Assembly (NCBI RefSeq): GCF_012927245.1
Contig: NZ_JABBGE010000008.1
Span: 310,001-374,000, forward strand
From: Streptomyces sp. R302
Lineage (GTDB): Bacteria; Actinomycetota; Actinomycetes; Streptomycetales; Streptomycetaceae
Direction: 5' to 3'
Length of the DNA stretch: 64,000 nucleotides
Part shown: positions 1 to 8,033 of the stretch, in pieces
How the letters are laid out: the number at the start of each line of letters is the position of its first letter
How positions within the stretch are numbered: position 1 is the stretch's first letter
The notes under the pieces: generated by a model
The model's input: only the letters and a program-made list of their open reading frames with translations
The model's database searches: none
What the model was told of the DNA's origin: nothing
Made by a program: the position numbers and the translations under genes

Positions 1-454
1 GGGCGTGGTCGTCAAGGGCGTCGACGACGTGTGGGTCAAGCTGGCCCGCTGCTGCACCCCGGTGCCCGGCGACCCGATCATCGGCTTCGTCACCCGCGGC
101 AGCGGCGTCTCCGTCCACCGCAGCGACTGCGTCAACGTCGACTCGCTGTCCCGGGAGCCGGAGCGGATCCTGGAGGTCGAGTGGGCCCCGACCCAGTCCT
201 CGGTCTTCCTGGTCGCCATCCAGGTCGAGGCGCTGGACCGCTCCCGGCTCCTCTCGGACGTCACGCGGGTCCTCTCGGACCAGCACGTCAACATCCTCTC
301 GGCGGCCGTCCAGACCTCCCGGGACCGGGTGGCCACCTCCCGCTTCACCTTCGAGATGGGCGACCCCAAGCACCTGGGCCACGTCCTCAAGGCGGTCCGC
401 GGCGTCGAGGGCGTGTACGACGTCTACCGCGTGACCAGCGCGCGGCGCCCGTAG
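1..454 (+). CDS. relA: RelA/SpoT (p)ppGpp synthetase/hydrolase, C-terminal part
   Basis: This is the 3' end of a gene entering from the left edge; about 150 codons are visible. The peptide has the zinc-finger-like RIS region of long RSH proteins (ARCCTPVPGDPIIGF, then HRSDC) followed by a C-terminal ACT domain (about residues 65-145 of the visible part). In long RSH enzymes these domains sense the ribosome and regulate synthesis and hydrolysis of (p)ppGpp, which in Streptomyces links starvation to development and antibiotic production. The catalytic half lies outside the window. The reading frame is open to the first base and ends at TAG 452-454. The downstream gene is convergent, with a terminator hairpin between them. 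Partial; family call is firm. Confidence 0.93.
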   Translation, partial: GVVVKGVDDVWVKLARCCTPVPGDPIIGFVTRGSGVSVHRSDCVNVDSLSREPERILEVEWAPTQSSVFLVAIQVEALDRSRLLSDVTRVLSDQHVNILSAAVQTSRDRVATSRFTFEMGDPKHLGHVLKAVRGVEGVYDVYRVTSARRP

Positions 455-475
455 CCGTACCCCGGTACGTACACG

Positions 476-509
476 GGAAGGGCCCCCGGCACGCGCCGGG
501 GGCCCTTCC
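476..509. terminator. Bidirectional terminator between relA and the DUF349 gene
   Basis: A perfect 15-bp inverted repeat (GGAAGGGCCCCCGGC, loop ACGC, then its complement) lies between two converging stop codons. There is no long U tract, as is usual for Streptomyces intrinsic terminators, so termination is inferred from stem strength and position. Confidence 0.8.
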
Positions 510-531
510 TCGTACCGCTGCTCCTACGGCG

Positions 532-1761
532 TCAGCCGCCGAACTCCTCCAGGCCCTTCAGCGCCTGGTCGAGCAGGGCCTGGCGGCCCTCCAGCTCCTT
601 GGCGAGCTTGTCGGCCCTGGCGTCGTTGCCCGCCGCCCGGGCCGCGTCGATCTGCTTGCGCAGCTTCTCGACGGCGTCCTGGAGCTGACCGGTCAGACCC
701 GCGGCACGCGCGCGTGCCTCCGGGTTGGTGCGGCGCCACTCGGCCTCCTCGGCCTCCTGGATGGCCCGCTCCACCGTGTGCATCCGGCCCTCCACCTTCG
801 GGCGGGCGTCGCGCGGCACGTGGCCGATGGCCTCCCAGCGCTCGTTGAGCGCGCGGAAGGCGGCGCGGGCGGCCTTCAGGTCCGTCACCGGCAGCAGCTT
901 CTCGGCCTCGCCGGCGAGCTCCTCCTTCAGCGCCAGGTTCTCGGTCTGCTCCGCGTCCCGCTCGGCGAAGACCCCGGACCTGGCCGCGAAGAAGACGTCC
1001 TGGGCGCCGCGGAAGCGGTTCCACAGGTCGTCCTCGTGCTCGCGCTGCGCGCGCCCGGCGGCCTTCCAGTCGGCCATCAGCTCGCGGTAGCGGGCCGCCG
1101 TCGCGCCCCAGTCGGTCGAGTTCTGCAGCGCCTCGGCCTCGGCGACCAGGCGCTCCTTGGTCTTGCGGGCCTCCTCGCGCTGCGCGTCGAGCTGGGCGAA
1201 GTGGGCCTTGCGGCGCTTGGAGAAGGCCGAGCGGGCGTGCGAGAAGCGGTGCCACAGCTCGTCGTCGGACTTCCGGTCGAGCCGCGGCAGGCCCTTCCAG
1301 GTGTCCACGAGCGCCCGCAGCCGCTCGCCGGCGACCCGCCACTGCTCGCTCTGGGCCAGCTCCTCGGCCTCGGTGACCAGGGCCTCCTTCGCGGAGCGCG
1401 CCTCGTCGGCCTGCTTCGCCTTCTGCGCCTTGCGCTCCTCGCGGCGCGAGTCCACCGACGCCACGAGCTTGTCGAGCCGGGCGCCGAGCGCGGCCAGGTC
1501 GCCGACGGCGTGGTGCTCGTCGATCTGCTGGCGGATGTGCTCGATCGCCGTCTGGGCGTCCTTCGCCGAGAGGTCGGTTGTCTTCACCCGCTTCTCGAGG
1601 AGGCCGATCTCGACAACCAGGCCCTCGTACTTGCGCTCGAAGTAGGCCAGCGCCTCCTCGGGGGTGCCCGCCTGCCAGGATCCGACGACCTTCTCACCCT
1701 CGGCCGTCCGCACGTACACGGTGCCCGTCTCGTCGACACGGCCCCACGGGTCGCTGCTCAC
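532..1761 (-). CDS. DUF349 domain-containing protein
   Basis: A 409-residue charged, mostly helical protein made of repeated DUF349-type units with a recurring spacing of 'W..LxxxWKxxGR' and 'LWxRFxxAxdxFF' (for example LWHRFSHARSAFSKRRKAHF, then LWNRFRGAQDVFFAAR). The N-terminus (MSSDPWGRVDETGTVYVRTAEGEKVVGSW) looks like a small beta-strand module. Long coiled-coil stretches fit the Glu/Lys/Arg/Ala-rich composition. No catalytic motif is visible and the biochemical role of the family is not established. It converges on relA, an arrangement typical of Streptomyces. Homology call firm, function unknown. Confidence 0.9.
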   Translation of the reverse strand: MSSDPWGRVDETGTVYVRTAEGEKVVGSWQAGTPEEALAYFERKYEGLVVEIGLLEKRVKTTDLSAKDAQTAIEHIRQQIDEHHAVGDLAALGARLDKLVASVDSRREERKAQKAKQADEARSAKEALVTEAEELAQSEQWRVAGERLRALVDTWKGLPRLDRKSDDELWHRFSHARSAFSKRRKAHFAQLDAQREEARKTKERLVAEAEALQNSTDWGATAARYRELMADWKAAGRAQREHEDDLWNRFRGAQDVFFAARSGVFAERDAEQTENLALKEELAGEAEKLLPVTDLKAARAAFRALNERWEAIGHVPRDARPKVEGRMHTVERAIQEAEEAEWRRTNPEARARAAGLTGQLQDAVEKLRKQIDAARAAGNDARADKLAKELEGRQALLDQALKGLEEFGG

Positions 1762-1986
1762 AGCGCCTCCTCACCATGATGCCCTCGTCGGGTGGTGACC
1801 CCCGGGCATCGTCCACAGTTCCTGGGCGGGCCTCGCCCGCCTCCGCCGCGCGGCCGACGATCGGACCGCGCCGCACAACGCCAATCTAGGCGAACGGCGG
1901 CCCGGCTGTCCGCACTCGGCGCCACCGAAATTCCACGGTCACGTGCGTGCGGACGTTCGGGCCGCCGTCGCCCCTCGCCTCCGGCG

Positions 1987-2739
1987 TCACTTCGCCGAGA
2001 CGGTCGCCTTCTCGATGGTGACCGGCTTCTTCGGGGCCCCGTCGCCCTGGCCGCCCTCGACGCCCGCGGCGCCGACCTTCTGCACCGCCGCCAGTCCGGC
2101 CGCGTCGATCGTGCCGAAGGGGGTGTACTGCGGCGGCAGCTTCGAGTCCTTGTAGACGAGGAAGAACTGCGAGCCGCCGGTGCCCGGCTGCCCCGTGTTG
2201 GCCATGGCGACCGTGCCCGCCTTGTAGGTCACCTTGCCGTCGTCGCCCGGCTTGCCCAGGGCGTCGAGGTTCTCGTCCGGGATGGTGTAGCCGGGGCCGC
2301 CCATGCCGGTGCCCTCCGGGTCGCCGCACTGGAGGACGAAGATCCCGGCGGTGGTGAGCCGGTGGCACTTGGTGCCGTCGAAGTACTTCTTGTCGGCGAG
2401 GTGCTTGAAGGAGTTCACCGTGCGCGGGGTCTTCGCCGCGTCCATGGTGATCGTGATGTCGCCCTCGTCGGTCTTCAGGGCCATGGCGTACGCGCCCTTG
2501 GCCTCGATGCCCATCTTCGGCTCGCCGGTCGGCGTCTCCGCCTCGGTGTTCTTGGCGTCGTCCCCGAGGAACTGCACCGAGGCGTACACCGCTCCGCCCG
2601 CGGCGAGCACCACCGCGAGGGAGGCCGCGATCACGGTCGTGCGGCGCTTCGCCTTGCGCTGCGCCTCCGCCCGTCGCTGCTGCTGGCGTGCGTACTTGTC
2701 CCTGGCGAGCTGCCGCCGCCGCTGATCGCTGGTGACCAC
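1987..2739 (-). CDS. Membrane-anchored cyclophilin-type peptidyl-prolyl isomerase
   Basis: A 250-residue protein beginning VVTSDQRRRQLARDKYARQQQ. The GTG at 2739 is chosen because AAGGAG lies just upstream and a longer in-frame extension has no such site. A basic coiled segment (residues 4-32) is followed by one transmembrane helix (about 34-56), then an extracytoplasmic cyclophilin domain (about 85-245) with TNSFKHL-like and CHRLTTAGIFVLQCGDPEGTG core motifs and GSQFFLVYKDSKLPPQYTPFG near the C-terminus. It should catalyse prolyl cis-trans isomerisation in secreted or envelope proteins. Several usual cyclophilin core residues are altered (IFVLQ for FMIQ), so activity may be reduced. Divergent from the hydrolase gene at 2894. 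Confidence 0.9.
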   Translation of the reverse strand: MVTSDQRRRQLARDKYARQQQRRAEAQRKAKRRTTVIAASLAVVLAAGGAVYASVQFLGDDAKNTEAETPTGEPKMGIEAKGAYAMALKTDEGDITITMDAAKTPRTVNSFKHLADKKYFDGTKCHRLTTAGIFVLQCGDPEGTGMGGPGYTIPDENLDALGKPGDDGKVTYKAGTVAMANTGQPGTGGSQFFLVYKDSKLPPQYTPFGTIDAAGLAAVQKVGAAGVEGGQGDGAPKKPVTIEKATVSAK

Positions 2740-2786
2740 CGGGTCCGCTCCTTGTCGGTCGTGTGTTCCTGTCCTGGCCGGACGTG

Positions 2787-2834
2787 CCCGTACCGTATAC
2801 GGGTTGGCTGTGGAATACGCAGCGCCGGTAGGCT
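2787..2834. promoter_or_regulatory. Divergent promoter region with inverted repeat and -10 candidate
   Basis: Between the cyclophilin and hydrolase starts lies an imperfect dyad CCCGTA-N5-TACGGG (2787-2803), followed by TTGGCT (2804) and TAGGCT (2829-2834). The last two resemble a HrdB-type promoter for the rightward gene, with a long 19-bp spacer. The dyad lies between the two genes and could serve as an operator. Seen by eye only. Confidence 0.35.
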
Positions 2835-2893
2835 CTGATCTGCTGCATTCCGCAAGGCCGCAGTCATCTGCCGGACGACACAGAAGGACGATC

Positions 2894-3601
2894 GTGCTGA
2901 TTGCCGGGTTCCCCGCCGGGGCCTGGGGCACCAACTGCTACGTGGTCGCCCCCGCCGCAGGCGAGGAGTGCGTCATCATCGACCCGGGCCACCAGGCCGC
3001 CCAGGGAGTCGAGGAGACGCTGAAGAAGCATCGGCTCAAGCCCGTCGCGGTGGTCCTCACCCATGGCCATATCGACCACGTCGCCTCCGTCGTCCCGGTC
3101 TGCGGCGCCCATGACGTACCCGCGTGGATCCACCCCGCCGACCGGTACATGATGAGCGACCCGGAGAAGGCCCTCGGCCGCTCCATCGGGATGCCCCTCA
3201 TGGGCGAGCTGACCGTGGGCGAGCCGGACGACGTGCACGAGCTCACCGACGGCGCCGGGCTGAAGCTCGCCGGCATGGAGTTCTCCGTCGCGCACGCGCC
3301 CGGTCATACCAAGGGGTCGGTGACCTTCCGGACGCCGGAGACGACGGAGATCCCCTCCGTGCTCTTCTCCGGCGACCTGCTGTTCGCCGGCTCCATCGGA
3401 CGCACCGACCTGCCCGGCGGTGACATGGACGAGATGCTCGCGTCGCTGACCCGCGTGGTCCTGCCGCTCGACAACTCGACCGTCGTCCTGTCCGGCCACG
3501 GTCCCCAGACGACCATCGGCCAGGAGCGCGCCACCAACCCGTATCTGCGGCAGGTGGCCTCCGGCCTCGGGAGCACGGACGCTCCCCGACGAGGAATGTG
3601 A
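2894..3601 (+). CDS. Metallo-beta-lactamase fold hydrolase (glyoxalase II-like)
   Basis: A 235-residue single-domain MBL-fold hydrolase. The metal-binding signature LTHGHIDHVAS (HxHxDH), a downstream His in HAPGHTKGSV, Asp in SGDLLFAGSIGRTDL and the last His in LSGHGPQT complete the dinuclear-zinc set of the glyoxalase II-like branch. The natural substrate may be S-lactoylglutathione-like thioesters or persulfides, but the sequence does not decide this. The GTG at 2894 is preferred: AGAAGGA sits 6 bp upstream and the protein then starts at the first beta strand (VLIAGFPAGAWGTNCYVV). It abuts hisS, whose longest possible start overlaps its stop. Confidence 0.9.
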   Translation: MLIAGFPAGAWGTNCYVVAPAAGEECVIIDPGHQAAQGVEETLKKHRLKPVAVVLTHGHIDHVASVVPVCGAHDVPAWIHPADRYMMSDPEKALGRSIGMPLMGELTVGEPDDVHELTDGAGLKLAGMEFSVAHAPGHTKGSVTFRTPETTEIPSVLFSGDLLFAGSIGRTDLPGGDMDEMLASLTRVVLPLDNSTVVLSGHGPQTTIGQERATNPYLRQVASGLGSTDAPRRGM

Positions 3602-3612
3602 CGAGAACCTCC

Positions 3613-4875
3613 GTGAGCACCTTTCAGGCCCCCAAGGGCACGTACGACCTGATCCCCCCGCGCTCCGCCGTCTTCCTGGCGGTCCGGGACGCCATCTCCA
3701 CGCAGGCGAGGAACGCCGGCTACGGCTACGTCGAGACCCCCGGCTTCGAGGACGTGAACCTCTTCGCCCGCGGCGTCGGCGAGTCCACCGACATCGTCAC
3801 CAAGGAGATGTACACCCTCACCACGAAGGGCGGCGACCAGCTCGCCCTGCGCCCCGAGGGCACCGCCTCCGTCCTGCGCGCGGCCCTCCAGGCCAACCTG
3901 CACAAGCAGGGCAACCTGCCGGTGAAGCTCTGGTACTCCGGCTCCTACTACCGCTACGAGCGCGCCCAGGCCGGCCGCTACCGCCACTTCTCGCAGGTCG
4001 GCGCCGAGGCGATCGGCGCCGAGGACCCGGCGCTCGACGCCGAGCTGATCATCCTGGCCGACCAGGCGTACCGCTCCCTCGGCCTGCGCCAGTACCGCAT
4101 CCTGCTGAACTCGCTCGGCGACAAGGAGTGCCGCCCCGTCTACCGCGAGGCCCTGCAGACCTTCCTGCGCGGCCTCGACCTCGACGAGGAGACGCTGCGC
4201 CGCGCCGAGATCAACCCGCTGCGGGTCCTCGACGACAAGCGGGCCGACGTGCAGAAGCAGCTCGTCGACGCGCCGCTGCTCCGCGACTACCTGTGCGACG
4301 CCTGCAAGGCGTACCACGAGCAGGTCCGTGAGCTGATCACCGCCGCCGGCGTCGTCTTCGAGGACGACCCGAAGCTGGTCCGCGGCCTCGACTACTACAC
4401 CCGGACCACCTTCGAGTTCGTGCACGACGGCCTGGGCTCCCAGTCGGCCGTCGGCGGCGGCGGCCGCTACGACGGCCTCTCCGAGATGATCGGCGGCCCC
4501 TCGCTGCCGTCCGTCGGCTGGGCGCTCGGTGTGGACCGTACGGTCCTCGCCCTGGAGGCGGAGGGCGTCGAGCTGGACCTGCCCGCCACCACCAGCGTCT
4601 TCGCGGTGGCCCTCGGCGAGGAGGCGCGCCGCGTCCTCTTCGGCAAGGTCACCGAGCTGCGCCGGGACGGGATCGCCGCGGACTTCTCCTTCGGCGGCAA
4701 GGGCCTCAAGGGAGCGATGAAGGACGCCAACCGCTCCGGCGCCCGCCTCGCGCTCGTCGCGGGCGAGCGGGACCTCGCCGAGGGCGTCGTCCAGCTCAAG
4801 GACATGGAGTCCGGAGAGCAGCGCGCGGTCGCCCTGGACGAGGTCCTGGACGCCGTCCGCGCCCAGCTCGCCTGA
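3613..4875 (+). CDS. hisS: Histidyl-tRNA synthetase
   Basis: A class II aminoacyl-tRNA synthetase of 420 residues that charges tRNA-His. It shows the class II motif 2 region (LALRPEGT; YRYERAQAGRYRHFSQVGAE), the HisRS-specific LVRGLDYYTRTTFEF peptide, motif 3 in LPSVGWALGVDR, and a C-terminal anticodon-binding domain (from about residue 325). I chose GTG 3613 (VSTFQAPKGTYDLIPP), which matches the family N-terminus. An in-frame GTG at 3598 overlapping the upstream stop would add five residues, but its GAGGA is only two bases away. Probably cotranscribed with the MBL gene. Confidence 0.96.
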   Translation: MSTFQAPKGTYDLIPPRSAVFLAVRDAISTQARNAGYGYVETPGFEDVNLFARGVGESTDIVTKEMYTLTTKGGDQLALRPEGTASVLRAALQANLHKQGNLPVKLWYSGSYYRYERAQAGRYRHFSQVGAEAIGAEDPALDAELIILADQAYRSLGLRQYRILLNSLGDKECRPVYREALQTFLRGLDLDEETLRRAEINPLRVLDDKRADVQKQLVDAPLLRDYLCDACKAYHEQVRELITAAGVVFEDDPKLVRGLDYYTRTTFEFVHDGLGSQSAVGGGGRYDGLSEMIGGPSLPSVGWALGVDRTVLALEAEGVELDLPATTSVFAVALGEEARRVLFGKVTELRRDGIAADFSFGGKGLKGAMKDANRSGARLALVAGERDLAEGVVQLKDMESGEQRAVALDEVLDAVRAQLA

Positions 4876-4892
4876 CCCACGTACCCAGGGAA

Positions 4893-4922
4893 GGGCCCGG
4901 TCCGCCCCGCGCGGCCGGGCCC
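4893..4922 (+). terminator. Terminator after hisS
   Basis: A GGGCCCGG stem, 14-base GC-rich loop and CCGGGCCC complement begin 17 bases after the hisS stop. Short stem without a strong U tract; likely but not certain. Confidence 0.6.
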
Positions 4923-5010
4923 TCGCTTATGCCCCGCGAACGGCCGATGGCGTACGCCTTGTTGCAGAATGGCCGGGGCCAGGAGGCCCGCGAGCGAGGG
5001 AAAAGGACAG

Positions 5011-5634
5011 ATGACGAAAGCCGCTGCGGAGACGACGGGGACGACGGGGACGACCGGGACGATCGGCGCGAGCAAGGGCCTCGCCTGGCTCCTGGTGATC
5101 ACCGGTGCGGCCGGACTGCTCGCCGCCTGGGTCATCACCCTCGACAAGTTCAAGCTCCTGGAGGACCCGAACTTCGTCCCCGGGTGCAGCCTCAACCCCA
5201 TCGTGTCCTGCGGGAACATCATGAAGAGCGAGCAGGCCTCGGTCTTCGGCTTCCCCAACCCCATGCTCGGCCTGGTCACCTACGGCATGGTGGTCGCCAT
5301 CGGCGTCGGCCTCCTCGCGGGCGCCCGCTACCGCCGCTGGTACTGGCTCGGCCTCAACGCCGGCACCCTCTTCGGCGTCGGCTTCTGCACCTGGCTGATG
5401 CAGCAGTCCCTGTACGAGATCAACTCGCTCTGCCTCTGGTGCTGCCTCGCCTGGGTCGCCACCATCGTCATGTTCTGGTACGTGACCTCGCACAACGTCC
5501 GCAAGGGCGTCATCCCCGCCCCGGCCGGCCTGCGGACCTTCTTCGCCGAGTTCACCTGGGTCCTGCCCGTCCTGCACATCGGGATCATCGGCATGCTGAT
5601 CCTGACCCGCTGGTGGGACTTCTGGACGAGCTGA
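5011..5634 (+). CDS. Vitamin K epoxide reductase (VKOR) family membrane protein
   Basis: A 207-residue integral membrane protein with four or five helices. It carries the VKOR hallmarks: a loop cysteine pair (C59 in GCSLNPIVSC and C67) and the membrane CxxC (CLWC, 141-144). VKOR homologues in actinobacteria reoxidise a DsbA-like partner during disulfide formation in exported proteins and pass electrons to quinone. ATG 5011 is chosen for AAAGGA just upstream; an upstream in-frame ATG at 4969 has no such site. The N-terminus contains a short Gly-Thr repeat (TTGTTGTTG) of unknown relevance. Confidence 0.93.
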   Translation: MTKAAAETTGTTGTTGTIGASKGLAWLLVITGAAGLLAAWVITLDKFKLLEDPNFVPGCSLNPIVSCGNIMKSEQASVFGFPNPMLGLVTYGMVVAIGVGLLAGARYRRWYWLGLNAGTLFGVGFCTWLMQQSLYEINSLCLWCCLAWVATIVMFWYVTSHNVRKGVIPAPAGLRTFFAEFTWVLPVLHIGIIGMLILTRWWDFWTS

Positions 5635-5674
5635 CCGGCGGCACCCTGCTTGTCGGTGGCGTGACCTAGGCTTC

Positions 5675-7030
5675 GTGGACGTGGAGCCCGACCTCTTTAC
5701 CGCAGCCGCCGAAGAACGCCAGGAGAAGGACCCGGCCAGCAGCCCGCTGGCGGTCCGGATGCGCCCCCGCACCCTCGACGAGGTGGTGGGCCAGCGGCAC
5801 CTGCTCAAGCCCGGCTCGCCGCTGCGGCGGCTCGTCGGGGAGAGCGGCGGCCCCGCCGGCGCCTCCTCGGTGATCCTCTGGGGCCCGCCGGGCATCGGCA
5901 AGACCACCCTCGCGTACGTGGTCTCCAAGGCCACCGACAAGCGCTTCGTGGAGCTGTCCGCGATCACCGCCGGCGTCAAGGAGGTCCGGGCCGTCATCGA
6001 CGGCGCCCGCCGCGCCTCCGGCGGCTACGGCAAGGAGACCGTCCTCTTCCTCGACGAGATCCACCGCTTCTCCAAGGCGCAGCAGGACTCCCTGCTCCCC
6101 GCCGTAGAGAACCGCTGGGTCACCCTCATCGCCGCGACCACCGAGAACCCGTACTTCTCGGTGATCTCCCCGCTCCTCTCCCGCTCCCTCCTCCTCACCC
6201 TGGAGCCCCTCACCGACGAGGACCTCAGCGGCCTCATGGACCGGGCCGTCACCGAGGAGCGCGGCCTCGGCGGCGCCGTCGAGCTCCAGGACGACGCCCG
6301 CGCCCATCTGCTGCGGATCGCCGGCGGCGACGCCCGGCGCGCCCTCACCGCCCTGGAGGCCGCCGCCGGCGGCGCCCTCGCCAAGGGCGAGCGGGAGATC
6401 ACCCTCCGGACCGTGGAGGAAGCGGTCGACCGGGCGGCCGTGACCTACGACCGGGACGGCGACCAGCACTACGACGTCGCCAGCGCCCTCATCAAGTCCA
6501 TCCGCGGCTCCGACGTGGACGCGGCGCTGCACTACCTCGCCCGCATGATCGAGGCGGGGGAGGACCCCCGCTTCATCGCCCGCCGCCTGATGATCTCCGC
6601 CAGCGAGGACATCGGCCTCGCCGACCCGCAGGCCCTGCCGCTCGCCGTCGCCGCCGCCCAGGCCGTCGCCATGATCGGCTTCCCCGAGGCCGCCCTCACC
6701 CTCAGCCACGCCACCATCGCCCTGGCCCTGGCCCCCAAGTCCAACACGGCGACCACCGCGATCTTCGCCGCCCGCGAGGACGTCAGGAACGGCCTCGCGG
6801 GCCCCGTCCCCGCCCACCTCCGCGACGGCCACTACAAGGGCGCCGCCAAGCTCGGCCACGCCCAGGGGTACGTGTACCCGCACGACGTGCCCGGCGCGAT
6901 CGCCGCCCAGCAGTACGCCCCCGACGCCCTGCACGGCAAGCGCTACTACGAGCCCACCCGCTACGGCGCCGAGGCCCGCTACGCGGACGTGGTGGAGAAG
7001 GTCCGCGAGCGCCTGAAGGGCGACGGCTGA
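5675..7030 (+). CDS. rarA: Replication-associated recombination protein A (MgsA/RarA AAA+ ATPase)
   Basis: A 451-residue AAA+ ATPase related to clamp-loader subunits, acting at stalled replication forks. The Walker A is GPPGIGKTT (about 70-78) and Walker B is VLFLDEIHRF. The sensor region ATTENPYFSVISPLLSR is typical of RarA, and the C-terminal oligomerisation domain includes SASEDIGLADPQAL. Two in-frame GTGs (5675 and 5681) are possible; the second gives the N-terminus VEPDLFTAAAEERQEKDP, which may be the true one. It follows the VKOR gene closely. Confidence 0.94.
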   Translation: MDVEPDLFTAAAEERQEKDPASSPLAVRMRPRTLDEVVGQRHLLKPGSPLRRLVGESGGPAGASSVILWGPPGIGKTTLAYVVSKATDKRFVELSAITAGVKEVRAVIDGARRASGGYGKETVLFLDEIHRFSKAQQDSLLPAVENRWVTLIAATTENPYFSVISPLLSRSLLLTLEPLTDEDLSGLMDRAVTEERGLGGAVELQDDARAHLLRIAGGDARRALTALEAAAGGALAKGEREITLRTVEEAVDRAAVTYDRDGDQHYDVASALIKSIRGSDVDAALHYLARMIEAGEDPRFIARRLMISASEDIGLADPQALPLAVAAAQAVAMIGFPEAALTLSHATIALALAPKSNTATTAIFAAREDVRNGLAGPVPAHLRDGHYKGAAKLGHAQGYVYPHDVPGAIAAQQYAPDALHGKRYYEPTRYGAEARYADVVEKVRERLKGDG

Positions 7031-7071
7031 CCGCTGTCCTGCCCCCGGGCGGCGGCGCTCCGCGGAGCCGG

Positions 7072-7386
7072 TACACTGGTCCGGACAGCTGCGTCCCGTG
7101 TCCGGCCCCGGTCGGCACCACCAGAGCGGGACAGTCAGCAGGAGACCCGGCCCCCGGGCAGGGTTTCCAGGAGCGTCGCGCACCTCGAAGGTGTCGCGTG
7201 CCACCCACCACCCCCCGGATTCCCGGGACCGGCGGTGGGTCGTTCGCGTGCTGCACGTACGTGCCCAGACCGGGAAGCGGCTGCCCGACAGGTCCCTCGT
7301 GGACCCGGAGGGTTTTCCCGGCTGCGGATTGCGACCTCCCTGAACATCTGGTGAAGCCGTATTCGTTCAGATAGAGAGGTTGGTTC
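7072..7386 (+). promoter_or_regulatory. Long structured 5' leader of rpsD with -10 candidate
   Basis: The 356-base gap before rpsD contains no gene. TACACT at 7072-7077 is a good -10 (the -35 is weak), giving a leader of about 300 nt. Visible pairing includes ACCCACC (7203-7209) with GGTGGGT (7234-7240), CCGGGAA (7270-7276) with TTCCCGG (7315-7321), and GGTCC (7291-7295) with GGACC (7301-7305) nested inside. S4 proteins often repress their own synthesis by binding the mRNA leader; whether this leader does so is inference. Confidence 0.5.
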
Positions 7387-8001
7387 ATGCCGAACCAGGC
7401 CCGCCCCAAGGTCAAGAAGTCGCGTGCGCTCGGTATCGCGCTGACGCCGAAGGCCGTCAAGTACTTCGAGGCCCGCCCCTACCCGCCGGGCGAGCACGGC
7501 CGCGGCCGCAAGCAGAACTCGGACTACAAGGTCCGTCTGCTCGAGAAGCAGCGTCTGCGCGCCCAGTACGACATCAGCGAGCGCCAGATGGCGCGCGCCT
7601 ACGACCGCGCCAAGAAGGCCGAGGGCAAGACGGGCGAGGCGCTGGTCGTCGAGCTCGAGCGCCGCCTCGACGCCCTGGTCCTGCGTTCGGGCATCGCCCG
7701 CACCATCTACCAGGCCCGTCAGATGGTCGTCCACGGCCACATCCAGGTCAACGGTGGCAAGGTCGACAAGCCGTCCTTCCGCGTCCGTCCCGACGACGTC
7801 GTGATGGTCCGCGAGAAGTCCCGCGCGAAGACCCTGTTCCAGGTCGCCCGCGAGGGTGGCTTCGCCCCCGACGGCGAGACCCCGCGCTACCTCCAGGTCA
7901 ACCTGAAGGCCCTGGCCTTCCGCCTGGACCGTGAGCCGAACCGCAAGGAGATCCCGGTCATCTGCGACGAGCAGCTGGTCGTCGAGTACTACGCCCGCTG
8001 A
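7387..8001 (+). CDS. rpsD: 30S ribosomal protein S4
   Basis: A 204-residue S4 protein of the short, zinc-free type. It starts MPNQARPKVKKSRALGIALTPKAVKYFEARPYPPGEHG and has the S4 RNA-binding domain (LERRLDALVLRSGIARTIYQARQMVVHGHIQVNG) at about residues 93-155. S4 nucleates 16S rRNA assembly. The cysteine cluster of zinc-containing S4 forms is absent, so this is the C-minus paralogue type. It stands alone, outside the spc/alpha ribosomal operons, behind its own leader. Confidence 0.97.
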   Translation: MPNQARPKVKKSRALGIALTPKAVKYFEARPYPPGEHGRGRKQNSDYKVRLLEKQRLRAQYDISERQMARAYDRAKKAEGKTGEALVVELERRLDALVLRSGIARTIYQARQMVVHGHIQVNGGKVDKPSFRVRPDDVVMVREKSRAKTLFQVAREGGFAPDGETPRYLQVNLKALAFRLDREPNRKEIPVICDEQLVVEYYAR

Positions 8002-8033
8002 TCCAGCGGCCGTAGGACTCACCCCCGCGGTGT

